Source of the DNA: Agapetus fuscipes
Taxonomy: Eukaryota > Arthropoda > Insecta > Trichoptera > Glossosomatidae
Direction of reading: 5' to 3'
NCBI GenBank assembly: GCA_951799405.1
Contig: OX637344.1
Location: 16,678,001-16,742,000 of the forward strand
DNA length: 64,000 nucleotides
In this document: positions 52,511 to 62,947 of the stretch, piece after piece
Layout: every line of letters starts with the position of its first letter
How positions within the stretch are numbered: position 1 is the first letter of the stretch
Made by a program: the position numbers and the translations under genes
The notes under the pieces: model-generated
Databases searched by the model: none
The model's input: the letters and a program-made list of their open reading frames with translations, nothing else
Told to the model about the DNA's origin: nothing

Positions 52511-52554
52511 CCCCACGAATTCTAATTCCAACTTTCGTCCCTAAGAAAATGAAA

Positions 52555-53080
52555 ATGGCGGAACACAATTGTATATTGTTGCCGACCCTGATGTATGGAA
52601 GCGAGTCGTGGACGGTGAATGAAAGAGAAGTAAATACGGTATGCACCGTAGAAATGGCTCATTTGAGAAGTATGACAGGAAAAACTTTGAAAGATAGAGT
52701 GAGAAACGAATGGGTTCTGAATGAATGCGGAGTAAAAGAAAGCGTGAAAGTGAAAGTTCAACGAAGTGTGATGCGATGGTTTAGACATATTGAAAAGATG
52801 AATGAAGACCGACTGACAAAAAAAGTGTATAAAGGGAATGTAATAGGTAAGCGTGGAAGGGGAAAACCTAGGAAAGAATGAATTGATCAGATAAGTGAGA
52901 TTGCGAATGAATGGAATTTACAGAGTGGAAACAAGAGAAGAGCGTGCATGAAAAGAGTGATGAAAGTAGATGAGATGGAAGAAGTATGCAAGGACAGAGT
53001 CAATTGGAGGCACTGGTGTGGAGGTACCGGCCACCCCTAGAGGAATGGCGGCAGGATACAAGACAAGACATTTTCCTTGA
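52555..53080 (+). pseudogene. LB LINE C-terminal remnant, best copy
   Basis: Frame 52552-52881: ILLPTLMYGSESWTVNEREV, MAHLRSMTGKTLKDRVRNEW, VKVQRSVMRWFRHIEKMNED, RGRGKPRKE, then a stop (TGA, 52879-52881). It resumes as IDQISEIANEWNLQSGNKRR and ends TGHP stop. Preceded by D1. Confidence 0.85.
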
Positions 53081-53345
53081 CTCATTGGTTGATGTGATGC
53101 TGACCACCCATACTGTAAAACAAATTCAAAACTCATTTAAAATTCATGCCCACAAACAGACACGTGTAAGTTCGCGCTTACAAATGCTGAATGTGTACTA
53201 ACAAATTAAAACCAAACCTCAAATGAACAAAAGCCCTGCAACTTTTGCCGACCTTCCCTGAAACAGGGGTTATATTGGCAAAGTGAACCATTTTTTACAG
53301 TATTGGTGGTCAGCCTCATACCAGCCAACAAGTCAAGAAATACAA
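53078..53345. mobile_element. Inverted pair of LN 3' UTR pieces
   Basis: A 45-bp sense start (TTGGTTGATGTGATGCTGAC to CTGTAAAAC) is followed at once by a nearly complete antisense UTR that ends with the same start sequence (GGTCAGCCTCATACC). Confidence 0.8.
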
Positions 53346-53403
53346 ATAAGAAAAAACATACATGTATAAACAGGTAAACAAAAAAATATATAAATATATA
53401 TAT

Positions 53404-53485
53404 ATATTTTTAAGAAAGTCTGTGCGGGAGACTTCCTAGATTAAAGAGACTGTAGGGGTCTATGACACTGTCATAGACCCCTCGG
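53404..53485 (-). mobile_element. SINE2 tail fragment
   Basis: AAAGTCTGTGCGGGAGACTT and GGTCTATGACACTGTCATAG, the non-LE 3' variant. A short (TA)n precedes it. Confidence 0.7.
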
Positions 53486-53975
53486 CAGTTGTCCTTATCC
53501 GGTTGCAGGGCCGTTAGCTGCGCAGTGCTGTGGTGTGTGTTGCGTTGCTTTGGTTTGAGAGTCAGAGTTTGTATACAAAAAATAAAATAAAATTATGAAT
53601 GTATAAATAAATAAACAAGACACCAAAATTACAAATGTACAGATTAGATTAGCGAATGTCTTTGATAATTGAAAAAAAATCCTGAGTGTTTATTGAAAAG
53701 CTTATTGTACGTATGTATAGAATACGCCATCACGTTTTGTGTTTTCCCCTTCGGTGGTCGATGCTAGAGCGGGATTACATAACCGGCACTCCTGCTACCG
53801 CTGAGATGTTGTGCCAGCCACTTTCTGGCCTCGAGTTGCATTCAAGTTGTGCTCTTTTCAAACAAAGCGTGCTGGCGAGGGGAAACGTGCTATTATAGAC
53901 GTATGCATGCAGAGTAGGCTTTTCAGTGTGGTGGGGTGTAAAGGAGAATGTACAATATTCCTTTTTTTAACTTTC
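53486..53975. other. Unassigned, moderately GC-rich
   Basis: 53700-53930 is less AT-rich than average and has two overlapping frames (70 and 93 residues), but no motif or clean splice pair that I can defend. Confidence 0.4.
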
Positions 53976-54190
53976 CTTGACTTTGAAAATGGTTCATTTT
54001 GCCAATGTCACCTCTGTTTCAGGGAAGATCGGCAAGAGTTTCAGGGTGTATGTTCATTTGAGATTTGGTTTTTATGTTGTAGGCTCACGTGAGGCATGTA
54101 CAAGCGCGAACTTATACTTGTCTGCTTGTAAAAATGCAAACATTGTGAATCCCCAATGTTAAATATCTTTGCAACTTAGATTAGATTAGA
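53976..54190 (+). mobile_element. LN 3' UTR copy
   Basis: From GAAAATGGTTCATTTTGCC to CAACTTAGATTAGATTAG. Confidence 0.87.
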
Positions 54191-54294
54191 ATCTCTCCAA
54201 TACAATATGACCCACGAAGGTACAGGGAAACTATTAATTATAGTGTAGTGAATTTTATATTTGTTTGAATATCTTGAGCGAACTAAGTGTATTA

Positions 54295-54432
54295 GGATGA
54301 TTTATTTGGTGAGCGCTGTTTTTGTGTGTATCACACCTCAAGAGCCCTCTGCGAGCTTGGTCGTCGCTGTAGAAAGCGCCAATTCTCAAGCAAGACCCAG
54401 TTGTTGTAAGGTTGGATGGATCTTTCATGGTT
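54295..54432 (-). mobile_element. SINE2 3' part, split by LE insertion
   Basis: Minus strand: GATCCATCCAACCTTACAAC, GGGTCTTGCTTGAG, and the LE-type tail GAGGGCTCTTGAGGTGTGAT. Its 5' part continues beyond the LE insertion at 55030. Confidence 0.8.
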
Positions 54433-55028
54433 GGATGGATCCCTGGTGAGTGCGTTTGTGATGTCTCGGATTGACTATTGCTCGACGCTTTATAGTGGTC
54501 AGCCGAAGAAACAGTTTAATCGCTTTCAATCTGTGTTGAATTCGGCAGCAAGACTCATATTCGGGATTCCCAAATTCGCTCACATCACCCCGCTGTTAAA
54601 AAAACTTCATTGGCTTCGTTTCCCGGAGAGGGTGGTCTTCCGTGTTTGTTTAATGGTATATAAAGCCATCAATGGCTTGGCCCCACCTTATCTGGCTGAT
54701 ATGATTTCACCTGTTGAAATGGGTGTTAGGAGGCAGACACTCAGATCTGCGGGTGATGGAGTAGTCAATTTGGTTCAGCCGCGCCGTCAGATTCGTACAA
54801 ACTTCGGAGACCGCGCTTTCCGTGTTGCGGGGCCGGTGGAGTGGAACAGACTGCCACCCGGAGTGAAGAACTCCAAATCTGTGGGTGTATTTCGAGGAGC
54901 ACTCAAGGCACACTTGTTTAGAAAGTCTTATCCATGATCGGAGAGGGCCCTTGAGGTGTGACACACACAAAAACGGCGCTCTCTTATCATGTGTAATTTA
55001 AAATAAATCAGCCTGTTATTATTATCAT
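54433..55028 (+). pseudogene. LE (CR1/L2-like) LINE C-terminus, best copy
   Basis: Open frame to TGA at 54935-54937: SLVSAFVMSRIDYCSTLYSG, FNRFQSVLNSAARLIFGIPK, HITPLLKKLHWLRFPERVVF, VYKAINGLAPPYLADMI, FGDRAFRVAGPVEWNRLPPG, FRGALKAHLFRKSYP. These are the closing motifs of CR1/L2/Rex-type polymerases (SR-DYC, HI-P-L--LHWL, GLAP-YL). No catalytic core is present. 3' UTR: GAGGGCCCTTGAGGTGTGAC, ACAAAAACGGCGCTC, AAATAAATCAGCCTG and (ATT)n. It sits inside a SINE2 copy. Confidence 0.9.
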
Positions 55029-55029
55029 T

Positions 55030-55287
55030 TCAGTGACCGGTCTTTGGTAATGTTTTATGAATTTTTCAACTCAGCGAAGAGCACATTCGAAACGTAAATG
55101 GTATATTTTTCGTGCTCCGCCGGGATTCGAATCCACAACCTTCCATTTACGAGTCCGAAGTGCTGCCACTGGACTACGGACCGGTGTTCCTGAGCGGTCA
55201 CCCATCCAGGTAGCATCCGCGCCCAATGTTGCGTAACTTCGGTGATCTGATGAGAACCGGTGCTTTCAACATGGTATCGTCGTTGAC
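55030..55287 (-). mobile_element. SINE2 5' part with a 5S rRNA-like plus tRNA-like head
   Basis: Minus strand from 55287: GTCAACGACGATACCATG, CCGGTTCTCATCAGATCACC, GAAGTTACGCAACATTGGGC, GGATGGGTGACCGCTCAGGA, ACACC. This follows 5S rRNA over roughly its first 107 bases, including the internal promoter (A box, intermediate element, C box). At 55185 it passes without a gap into GGTCCGTAGTCCAGTGGCAG, the SINE2 tRNA-like head, with B box GGATTCGAATCCC, and then the SINE2 body to 55030. The last ~13 bases of 5S are absent. The rest of the SINE is at 54295-54432, beyond the LE insertion. Confidence 0.82.
55185..55287 (-). pseudogene. 5S rRNA-derived segment
   Basis: About 103 bases alignable by eye to 5S rRNA. 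Not a functional 5S gene: the 3' strand of helix I is missing, several stem bases are changed, and no T-run terminator follows. Confidence 0.8.
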
Positions 55288-55470
55288 CCATAATTGGGTT
55301 TTGCGTTTTGAAGACTAGATTCGTCGTTGCTTGGAGACTTCTGGCGTGTGCTGTATTCAGTAGGTACCGCTATAATTATATAGGCATTCGCTCCTGGCTT
55401 GCTCAGGATCAACGCATCTAAGTAACGATTTTCTTGCTGCCTTGGTTCCTGTATACTCTCCTACATACGT

Positions 55471-56030
55471 ATAGCGACGGTTAAAAGGCAGCAGGGCATA
55501 AGCGACATAAACTAAATTGTTCAGGAGAGCAGTTTAAAGTTTGAGATTGAAGAAAAATGGCATAACTTTTGTTATTTTTTATCATTTTATCGTTAAAATA
55601 AAAACGGTTCTAAAATTGAAAAAAATAAAAGCATTTATTGGCATTCCTATTAATGTGGTTTTATGATTTTTTTATGTCGCAAGCACCTTTAGGACAAAAT
55701 CTTGTGGGTTACACCAAAACTAATCTAATCTAATTTGCAAAGATATGTTACATTGGAGATTCACATTACATGCATTTTCACAGCCAGACATGTACAAGTT
55801 CGCGCTTGCACATGCCGCACGTTAAACTACAACATAAAAACCAAATCTCAAATGGACATACAGTGAAAACGTAGTTGTTTGCTTGGGCATAAACAACACA
55901 AAAATCATCGTAGAGCTATGGGAGTTAGCGCATTAGAAAGAGCGGAAAATTTCAAGTAGGATAGCATTCATAACTCATTTTTGACCAACATGTCGCTTAT
56001 GCCCTTCTGCCTTTTAACCTTTGATATGTA
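55471..56030. mobile_element. M1 element, copy 2, with an LN piece nested
   Basis: Opposite orientation to 15655-16085. GGTTAAAAGGCAGCAGGGCA at 55479 and the complementary end at 56019. The core is interrupted by LN at 55722-55861. Confidence 0.78.
55722..55861 (-). mobile_element. LN 3' UTR insertion in M1
   Basis: Tail TAATCTAATCTAATTTGC to CTCAAATGGACATA. About 140 bp, so strongly 5'-truncated. Confidence 0.85.
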
Positions 56031-56179
56031 CTGAAGAGACGCACACACGTATAGTACCTATACTAGATACCGCGATACGTAGACGGGAGCAGATAGAATC
56101 AACTGAAGATGAAAGCTTTTAGTTGAAGACTTCATTAATATGGATGGCTAAGACATTTATTTGTTTAAAAGAAACAGTA

Positions 56180-56866
56180 ACTGAAATGAAGCAATTGTGG
56201 ATGAATTTAGATACTTGGGAAGTGTGTTTGAAAAGAATGGGAAGATGACAAGGGATATTGAGAATAGGGTGTGTAAGGGAAAGCAAGTGGTCGGTGCAAT
56301 ATAAAGAATAGCAAAGAACAAGCGATTGACGATGGATCTGAGAATGGCGGGACACAATGGCATGTTCTTACCGATTTTTATGGTTGGAAGTGAAGCATGG
56401 ACAGTGAATATGATAGTGAAATGAGTAAGTATGTACGGTGGAAATGAAGAATTTGAGAAGCACGATAGGAAAAACTTTGAAGGATAGAGTTAGGAAGGAA
56501 TGGGTTTTAAAATAATGTAAGTTGAAAGAGGATGTGAAAGTTAAGGTACAGAAGAATGTGATGAGATGGTTTGGGCATGTGGAAATAATGAATGATGATA
56601 GACTGACAAATATTATATATACAGAGGAAGTAGGAAAGGAAAAAAGAGGTAAGGGACGACCGATAAAAGTATGGAGTTATCAGATTGACGAGATTGTGAA
56701 AGAATGGGATGTACAAAGTGAGCGTAAAAGAAGAAAATGCATAAAAAAGATGATGGCTTTGAATGAATTGAAAGAGGTTTGTCATGATAGGAAGAAATAG
56801 AGGCAGCTCTGCTGAGGCTCTGACCACCCCTAGCGGAATGGCGACAGAGTTACAGTAACTAGACAT
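56180..56866 (+). pseudogene. LA LINE C-terminal remnant
   Basis: Follows LA from DEFRYLGSVFEKNGKM, through VCKGKQVVGA, MLRSTIGKTLKDRV-like sequence, VKVQKNVMRWFGHVEIMNDD, to MALNELKEVCHDRKK and TAG (56798). Frameshifts near 56300 and 56420. 3' end CGGAATGGCGACAGAGTTAC. Confidence 0.85.
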
Positions 56867-57007
56867 TCTTCTCTTCTTCTTTATGTGCCGCTTCTATCGA
56901 AGATTGGCGATCATCATGGCTATTTTGACCTTGGTTAATGCTGCTCGAAACAGGGACTTGGTGCTTTTGTTGAACGATTGAACAAGTGAATGCAAATACG
57001 TTTCATG

Positions 57008-57085
57008 CACCACATGCAATCCCTTTAGGGGACAACGCGACAATAAGTTGCACTATACGTGCAGCATAGTTGCGTTTCCAATTGC
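57008..57085 (+). mobile_element. SINE1 3' end fragment
   Basis: CACATGCAATCCCTTTAGGG and GTTGCACTATACGTGCAGC, decayed terminal hairpins. Confidence 0.7.
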
Positions 57086-57489
57086 GTTCCACCGGAATAC
57101 ATTTGTACGAAAAAAACAACTAGTAATATGTTTTTTTGCCTTATATATTTTTTTATTGCAAATTGTATTTTTTTTACAAAGAGTGATTGAAATGACGTCA
57201 CAAACAGGATTGACAGAGACGGAGCAGTTTTTTGAGAAAAAAAAAACAAAAACACACACACACACGGTTTTTGTTGATTTTGATGCGCGAAATTGCCATT
57301 CATTTTTCGCATCGAAAACAGAGCGCCAATATTATTTTTGCAATTTTACAATACGTATGCAGTTGTCCATTATTCTATTATATATATTCTATTACTATAG
57401 TTCGCTTTGTATTATTATTATTAATATTATTTTAAAGGAGGATTTTTGAATTTTGACCTATTTTGCGTGGCCAGAAACAGGCAAATAAG
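57086..57489. other. Unassigned stretch
   Basis: A/T runs and a (CA)n at 57250-57265. The 133-residue frame is low complexity. Confidence 0.45.
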
Positions 57490-57494
57490 CTTTT

Positions 57495-57782
57495 TAAATA
57501 ATCAAATAAAGCCATCAATGGCTTGTCTCCCCCTTATCTGACTGACATGATTTCGCGTGTAGAGATGGGTGTGAGGAGGCAGACACTCAGATCCGCGGGC
57601 GATGGTACGATCAATTTGGTTCAGCCGCACCGTCAGATCCGTTCAAATTTCGGGGACCGCGCTTTCCGTGTTGCGGGTCCGGTGGAGTGGAACAGACTGC
57701 CACCTGGAGTGAAGAACTCCAAATCTGTGGATGTATTTCGCGGAGCACTCAAGACGCACCTTTTCAAAAAGTCTTAAAAAAT
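57495..57782 (+). pseudogene. LE LINE C-terminus, truncated copy
   Basis: Starts at IKPSMACLPLI-like sequence (frame-shifted GLAP block), then RVEMGVRRQTLRSAGDGTIN, FGDRAFRVAGPVEWNRLPPG, FRGALKTHLFKKS and TAA. The 3' UTR seen after 54937 is missing. Confidence 0.85.
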
Positions 57783-57784
57783 TA

Positions 57785-57910
57785 CCCAACGACATGCGTT
57801 GAACCAGGGTCAGGATATTGTCGAAAGGGCACGGCGCAGGCAGGGTTTGAACTTGCATTTGTTGCAATAAAGGAAATTCGAGTGCCAACGCCTTGTTTGC
57901 TCTACCATAC
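57785..57910 (-). mobile_element. Possible decayed tRNA-like SINE (SINE3-like)
   Basis: GAACCAGGGTCAGGATATTG and GGCAGGGTTTGAACTTGC look like a reversed SINE3 body and a reversed B box. Confidence 0.4.
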
Positions 57911-57917
57911 ACCTTTC

Positions 57918-58165
57918 CTCAACTACTAAGTTGGTATGTGGCTGACCGCCCGTACTATAAAAAATGATTTCCTTTGCCAATGTCACCCTTGTTTCAGAGA
58001 AGGTCTGCAAAAGTTGCAAGGTGTATGTTCATTTGAGATTGGGTTTTTTATACTGTAGGTCCACATGCGGCATGTGTAAGCGTGAAATTATGCGTGTCTG
58101 CTTGTGGGAATGCATTTAATATGAATCTCAAATGATACATATCTTTGCAGCTTAGATTTAGATAA
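57918..58165 (+). mobile_element. LN 3' UTR copy
   Basis: TTGGTATGTGGCTGACCGCC to TTTGCAGCTTAGATTTAGAT. Confidence 0.87.
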
Positions 58166-58440
58166 TCATAAGGTCTTTATCGTTTTTATCAATATGTACA
58201 AAATATTACAATAAACAAAAAAAATCGAATTACAATAAATACTCCCCAAAGTAAGCATAGCTTGTGTTTTGGGGAGGATTCCAACTTATCTTAACTTAAA
58301 ATTAATCACAAATAGATAAACATCGTAATAAATTTAATATATACACCATTTAGTCATTTACTAAGCAAAAACAGAAATACAAAAAATAAAATAAAGAGGT
58401 AACATGTTTAAATAGAAAATACAGAAATAGGAATTGTACA
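58166..58440. other. Unassigned spacer with a hairpin
   Basis: ACTCCCCAAAGTAAGC...GTTTTGGGGAG at 58242-58277 can fold. Similar phrases occur in insect retroelement UTRs, but I cannot place it. Confidence 0.45.
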
Positions 58441-58444
58441 TATA

Positions 58445-58705
58445 TACACATTTGACTGATAGGTTGGTACGAGGCTGACCACCCGTGCTGTAAAAATCGG
58501 TTCACTTTTGCCAATGCCACCCCGGTTCAGGGAACGGCGGCAGGAGTTGCAAGGTTTATGTCCATGTGAGGTTTTCTTTATTTGTATGCACACATGAAGA
58601 ATGTGTAGGCGCGAACCTACATGTGCCTGTCTGTAGGCATGCGTTTCATATGAGCCTTAAATGTTTTAACATATCCTTGCAGCTTAGATTATAGATTATA
58701 GATCT
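58445..58705 (+). mobile_element. LN-related 3' UTR, divergent subfamily, complete
   Basis: GCCACCCCGGTTCAGGGAAC, GTAGGCGCGAACCTACATGT, ATCCTTGCAGCTTAGATTAT. Best copy of the subfamily seen at 34.1 and 45.3 kb. Confidence 0.85.
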
Positions 58706-58794
58706 ACATATGAAAATAATAACAAAATAAAAATGATAAAAATAAGATTACAAAAACGCAAGTAAATATATTATAAATACTCATTAATGATTCA

Positions 58795-59012
58795 CTTTAA
58801 AATGGTTCACTTTGCCAATGTTACCCCTGTTTCAGGGAAGGTCGGCAAAAGTTGTGGGGCTTATGTTCATTTGAGGTTTGGATTTTATTTGTAAGTACAC
58901 ATTCAGCATTTGTAAGCGCGAACTACACTTGTTGGTTTGTGGGCTTACATCTGAGAGCTTTAAATGAATATATCCTTGCAACTTAGATTATTAGATTATT
59001 AGATTATATAGA
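58795..59012 (+). mobile_element. LN 3' UTR copy
   Basis: AAAATGGTTCACTTTGCC to three TTAGATTA tail units. Confidence 0.87.
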
Positions 59013-59354
59013 TAGAAATGTAACAACTAAAAGACAAGAAGAAGTACATATGTTATCTGTCTATTGATTATTAGTTGGAAACTAAAGGAAGGGCTCAGAT
59101 GTTTCGCTTTACTAACAGTTGGTTCACCTGCCCTTGTTTACTGAGGGGTCTGGAATCATTCCCTTACCCCTAAGTTGTATCTCACGACCTACCAAGGGCA
59201 GCGAACCTCCAGACTCGTCAAATGTACGTGAAAAGGTCACAATGGGTTATTCGAAAATTAAAACATTTTTTATGTGATTCTTATTTGCTTATTTCTAAAA
59301 TCAGTATATTGTTACGAATGTATTATTTGTATGTCTGTGTATATATTAACTTAT
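59013..59354. other. Unassigned stretch
   Basis: 59090-59230 is less AT-rich but shows no motif. Confidence 0.45.
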
Positions 59355-59765
59355 GATTCCTTGATTTATAGGTTGGTATGAGGCTGACAACCCATACTGT
59401 AAAAAATGGTTTACATTGCCAATGTCACCCCTGTTTCAGGTAACGTTGGCAAAATTTGCAGGGTGTATGTTCATTTGAGGTTTAAATTTAATTTGTGTAT
59501 ACGTTCAGTATTTGTAAGCGCGAACTACATATGTTTGTTGTATGTCCACAAACTATATGTGAGTGAATCTTATTTAAGTTGCCAAAGTATGTAACATTGG
59601 GGATTCACATTATATGCATTCTCACAAGCAGACACGTACATATTCGCGCTTGCACATGCCGCATGTGAACCTACAACATAAAAACCCACATCTCAAATGG
59701 GCATACACCAGTAACAGAGTGACAATGGCAAAGTGAACCATTTTTTACAGCATAAGTTCCTAGAG
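59355..59765. mobile_element. Two LN 3' UTRs tail to tail
   Basis: Sense copy to about 59590, antisense copy from 59585. The antisense one has a deletion that removes the CCTGCAACTC block. Confidence 0.85.
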
Positions 59766-59814
59766 GTAAAAGCAATTCCACTTTAATATACTGCTTAGTT
59801 GCATTGATCTAATC

Positions 59815-60085
59815 TTATCTAATCTAAGTTGCAAAGATATGTTACATTGGAGATTCACATTACATGCATTCTCACAAGCAGACACGTACAATTTCGCGCT
59901 TGCACATGCCGCATGTGAACCTACAACATAAAAACCAAATCTCAAATGGACATACACCCTGCAACTCTTGCCGTCCTTCCCTTAAGCAGGGTTTACTTGA
60001 CATTGGGAAAGTGAACCATTTTTTACAGCATTAGTTTCGAGAGGTAAAAGCAATTCCACTTTAATATGTTGCTTAGTTGCATTGA
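59815..60085 (-). mobile_element. LN 3' UTR copy with a repeated flank
   Basis: Complete antisense UTR. GAGGTAAAAGCAATTCCACT follows both this copy (60030) and the previous one (59763), so a block of UTR plus flank was duplicated in tandem. Confidence 0.82.
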
Positions 60086-60398
60086 GTTGCAGGATATTAA
60101 TGCATTTTTAGCGCGATTCGAAACTCGTATATGTGATCCAGAGCATACGAACTTGGAGTGCCTCTGTGCACAGTGCTTGTATTTACCATTGGCGTAGCAG
60201 AACAAACAAATTTGGGTTCGCACATAAATCTCCGACGAGAAAGCCAGTAATTATATTTGCAGTAATTGCAGGAGGACTTAAAACAAAGAGCTTAATGTGA
60301 CTTGTTGACTGCAGCCTCGTACAATATAGGTCAACTCATTCAGTAAGTCTACAGCGACGAATTCAAATAAAATGAAGAAAATGACAAAGTATATATAC
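60086..60398. other. Unassigned stretch
   Basis: Nothing recognised. Confidence 0.45.
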
Positions 60399-60985
60399 AG
60401 CAAGGGGTCGGTGCAATAGAAAGAATAGCAAAGAACAAGCGATTGACAATGGATATGAGAATGGCGGTACACAATGGCATGTTTTTACAGACTTTGATGT
60501 ATGGAAGTGAAGCATATACAGTGAATGATAGCGAAATGATTAAGTATGTACGGTGGAAATGAAGCATTTGAGAAGCACGACAGGAAAAACTCTGAAGGAT
60601 AGAGTTAGGAATGAATGGGTAAACAAATAATATTATTTGAAAGAGATGTGAAAGTTGAGGTACAAAATAATGTGATGAGATGATTTGGGCATGTGGAAAG
60701 AATGAATGATGATAGGCTGACAAAGGATATATTATATCGAGATAGTGTGAAAGGAAAAAGAGTTAAGATGCGACTGAGAACAGTCTGGAGTCATCAGATT
60801 GAGGATATTGTGAAAGAATGGGATATAATAAGTGAGCGTAAAAAAAAGAAAATGCATGAAAAAGGTGATGGATATGAATGAATTGAAAGAGGTATGAAAG
60901 GATAGGAAGAAATGGAGGTAGCTCTGCAGAGGCTCTGGCACGCCTAGCGAAATGGTGACAGAGTTACAATAACAGTTATTCTGTA
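60399..60985 (+). pseudogene. LA LINE C-terminal remnant
   Basis: Same span of the LA protein as 56180-56866, with more shifts and stops. Ends GACAGAGTTACAATAACAG. Confidence 0.82.
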
Positions 60986-61085
60986 GAGCTTTTTCATTAA
61001 AGCTTTACGCAACTAGGCTGAATATATTCGGTATATTCTTACCGCTTTGTCACCGAATGCGTAACGCAACGCTATCTATTATCCA

Positions 61086-61315
61086 AGATCTAATCTAAGT
61101 TGCAAAGATATGTAACATATATGCATTTTCACAGGCAAACACGTATAAGTTCGAGCTTGCACATGCCGCATGAGAACTTACAAAATAAAAACCCAAATTT
61201 CAAATGAACGTACATACACTCTGCAACTCTTGCCGACCTTTCCTTAAACAGGGTTTCCTTGAAATTGGCAAAGTGAACCATTTTCTACAGCATGGGTGGT
61301 CAGCCACGTACCAAG
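61086..61315 (-). mobile_element. LN 3' UTR copy
   Basis: GATCTAATCTAAGTTGCAAA to GGTCAGCCACGTACCAA. Confidence 0.85.
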
Positions 61316-61339
61316 ATGAAAATATAAATTTAAATTTAT

Positions 61340-61545
61340 AATATTAAATGCACGCCCACAAACAGACACGCGCAAGTTCGCGCTGACAAATGCTGCATGT
61401 GTACTTACAAATTAAAATCCAAACCTCAAACGAACATTTACCCTACCACTTTGGAAGACCTTTCCTGAAATAGCGGTGACATTGGCAAAGTCAACCATTT
61501 TGTAAAGCATTGGGGGTCAGCCTCATGCCAAAGAATTAGCCAAGA
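61340..61545 (-). mobile_element. LN 3' UTR copy, second subfamily
   Basis: GCACGCCCACAAACAGACAC to CAAGAAACTTTTGC. Its 3' tail is missing. Confidence 0.82.
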
Positions 61546-61879
61546 AACTTTTGCAAAAGCTACTCTTTATTCATGAAAAGGAGACAAAAAAAACGGATTT
61601 GTGTCTACTTGATGTTATGAAAGTATACATGCAGCATGTCGCACGCTTAATAATAAAGAGCAATAACTCAAAAAATAAGAATGTTGGGAAATCACGTTTG
61701 AAGTTCAGACAACTAGTACACCTTGTATGGGATGAAAAATGCGAACGATGTTTTATCTCTGTCATATTCGTCCAATTGAACGGCTGTCGCATTCAATACC
61801 TATTATTTTCGCATTGTTCTTGCGTTTTATTACAAAATCTCGATTTTCTTAATTTTTGAGTTATTTCTCTTTATTATTA
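61546..61879. other. Unassigned stretch
   Basis: A 102-residue frame (61551-61859) has no recognisable motif or repeat and could be chance. Confidence 0.4.
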
Positions 61880-61880
61880 A

Positions 61881-61980
61881 ACGTGCGATGTGTTAGCACA
61901 AATTTACACGTTGTCTGCTATGAGCGTGCATAAGTATGACTGTAAAATGTTAACATACCTGGAGGAGTTACAGAGATAAA
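61881..61980 (+). mobile_element. LN-related UTR fragment
   Basis: ACGTTGTCTGCTATGAGCGT and AAAATGTTAACATACCTGG, as in the divergent subfamily. Confidence 0.5.
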
Positions 61981-62349
61981 TCAGTTCAGTTCAGGTTTGG
62001 GTTTTCATTTGTTCGTAAGTTCACCGCTTAATATTAGTCAAGAAACTTGAAGCCAAATCTCTTCAACATGTAGAAATTTTAAACCTAAAATTATGAAGAA
62101 AAAGCACCTATATCTACACTTCTTTAATTTCAACCCCTGAGTCTGAAACGCTGCGTTAGCTCGCCTCAAGTAAGTAGAAAGTTGTATGGAAAATACAATA
62201 GCGCACCTAGGGAGTGATTTATTTTTTTGTATTTACACGACCTAGGTGAGCTTGCAAAGCTTTATACTCGGTGTACTCATCGTTACTTATATTCGTGTGT
62301 CTTAACTTTGTTTTTGGCTTCAAAGAAATGAAACAGAATTCACAATGGG
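61981..62349. other. Unassigned stretch
   Basis: No repeat or gene seen. Confidence 0.45.
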
Positions 62350-62396
62350 AGTGTGTGTGCGAGAATGGGGGGGGGGAGGGAGGTTGTGCTTAAACC
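62350..62396 (+). repeat. Poly-G run
   Basis: A run of nine or more Gs, then AGGGAGG, within GTGTGTGTGCGAG context. Confidence 0.8.
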
Positions 62397-62399
62397 ATC

Positions 62400-62526
62400 A
62401 AAATATAAGAACTAGATGGGCTAAGAAAGCAATCCTTCGAGAATTAGAAATGCGCTTACCCACTCATTAAAAAAAAAAAAAAAAAATCAGTTCATAGGAA
62501 AGCTTCCAACTGTCAGCAGGTGTTTT
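62400..62526. repeat. D3 repeat, second copy
   Basis: ATATAAGAACTAGATGGGCT and AAGCTTCCAACTGTCAGCAG match 25505-25830 without the LN insertion there. Confidence 0.65.
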
Positions 62527-62690
62527 TTTTAAGAAATCTTGTGCGGGAGACTCCCTAGATTCTAGAGACTCTACGGGTCTATGGCACTTGTTGTAGTACC
62601 CCAGAAGTGTATACGAGCAAATTTGATAATCTAAAAGGTATATTTTTTGTGCTCCGCCAGGATTCGAACCCACAATATATATATATAATT
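62527..62690 (-). mobile_element. SINE2 copy with an internal deletion
   Basis: Tail TCTTGTGCGGGAGACTCCCT, then head GCCAGGATTCGAACCC. The middle third is missing. Followed by (TA)n. Confidence 0.75.
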
Positions 62691-62704
62691 GGTTGATTTT
62701 TTTT

Positions 62705-62947
62705 TTCTCAAAGCGCCGTTTACACTAAAATTTAGTCACAAGGGCCCTTTATTCCGGGTATGACCTTAGAAACAGGTGCGTCTTCAGCTTCCTCCTGAAG
62801 CTTGCCCTGTCCTGCTCTTTCCTCACCTCAACCGGCAACTCGTTCCAAGCCATTGGGCCCGAAACCGAGAAGGCACGATCACCAAAGTTGGTTGAGGTTG
62901 CCCTGAGGGGCAAGCTCAACCTTGCGGAGCCTACATTAGCTGACACA
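62705..62947 (-). pseudogene. LE LINE C-terminus, subfamily 3
   Basis: NVGSARLSLPLRATSTNFGD, RAFSVSGPMAWNELPVEVRK, FRRKLKTHLFLRSYPE stop. 3' UTR: GGGCCCTTGTGACTAAATTT and AACGGCGCTTTGAG. Confidence 0.85.

Noticed and set aside
55185..55287. A functional 5S rRNA gene
   Set aside because: The 3' end of 5S is missing and replaced by the tRNA-like head. No terminator follows.
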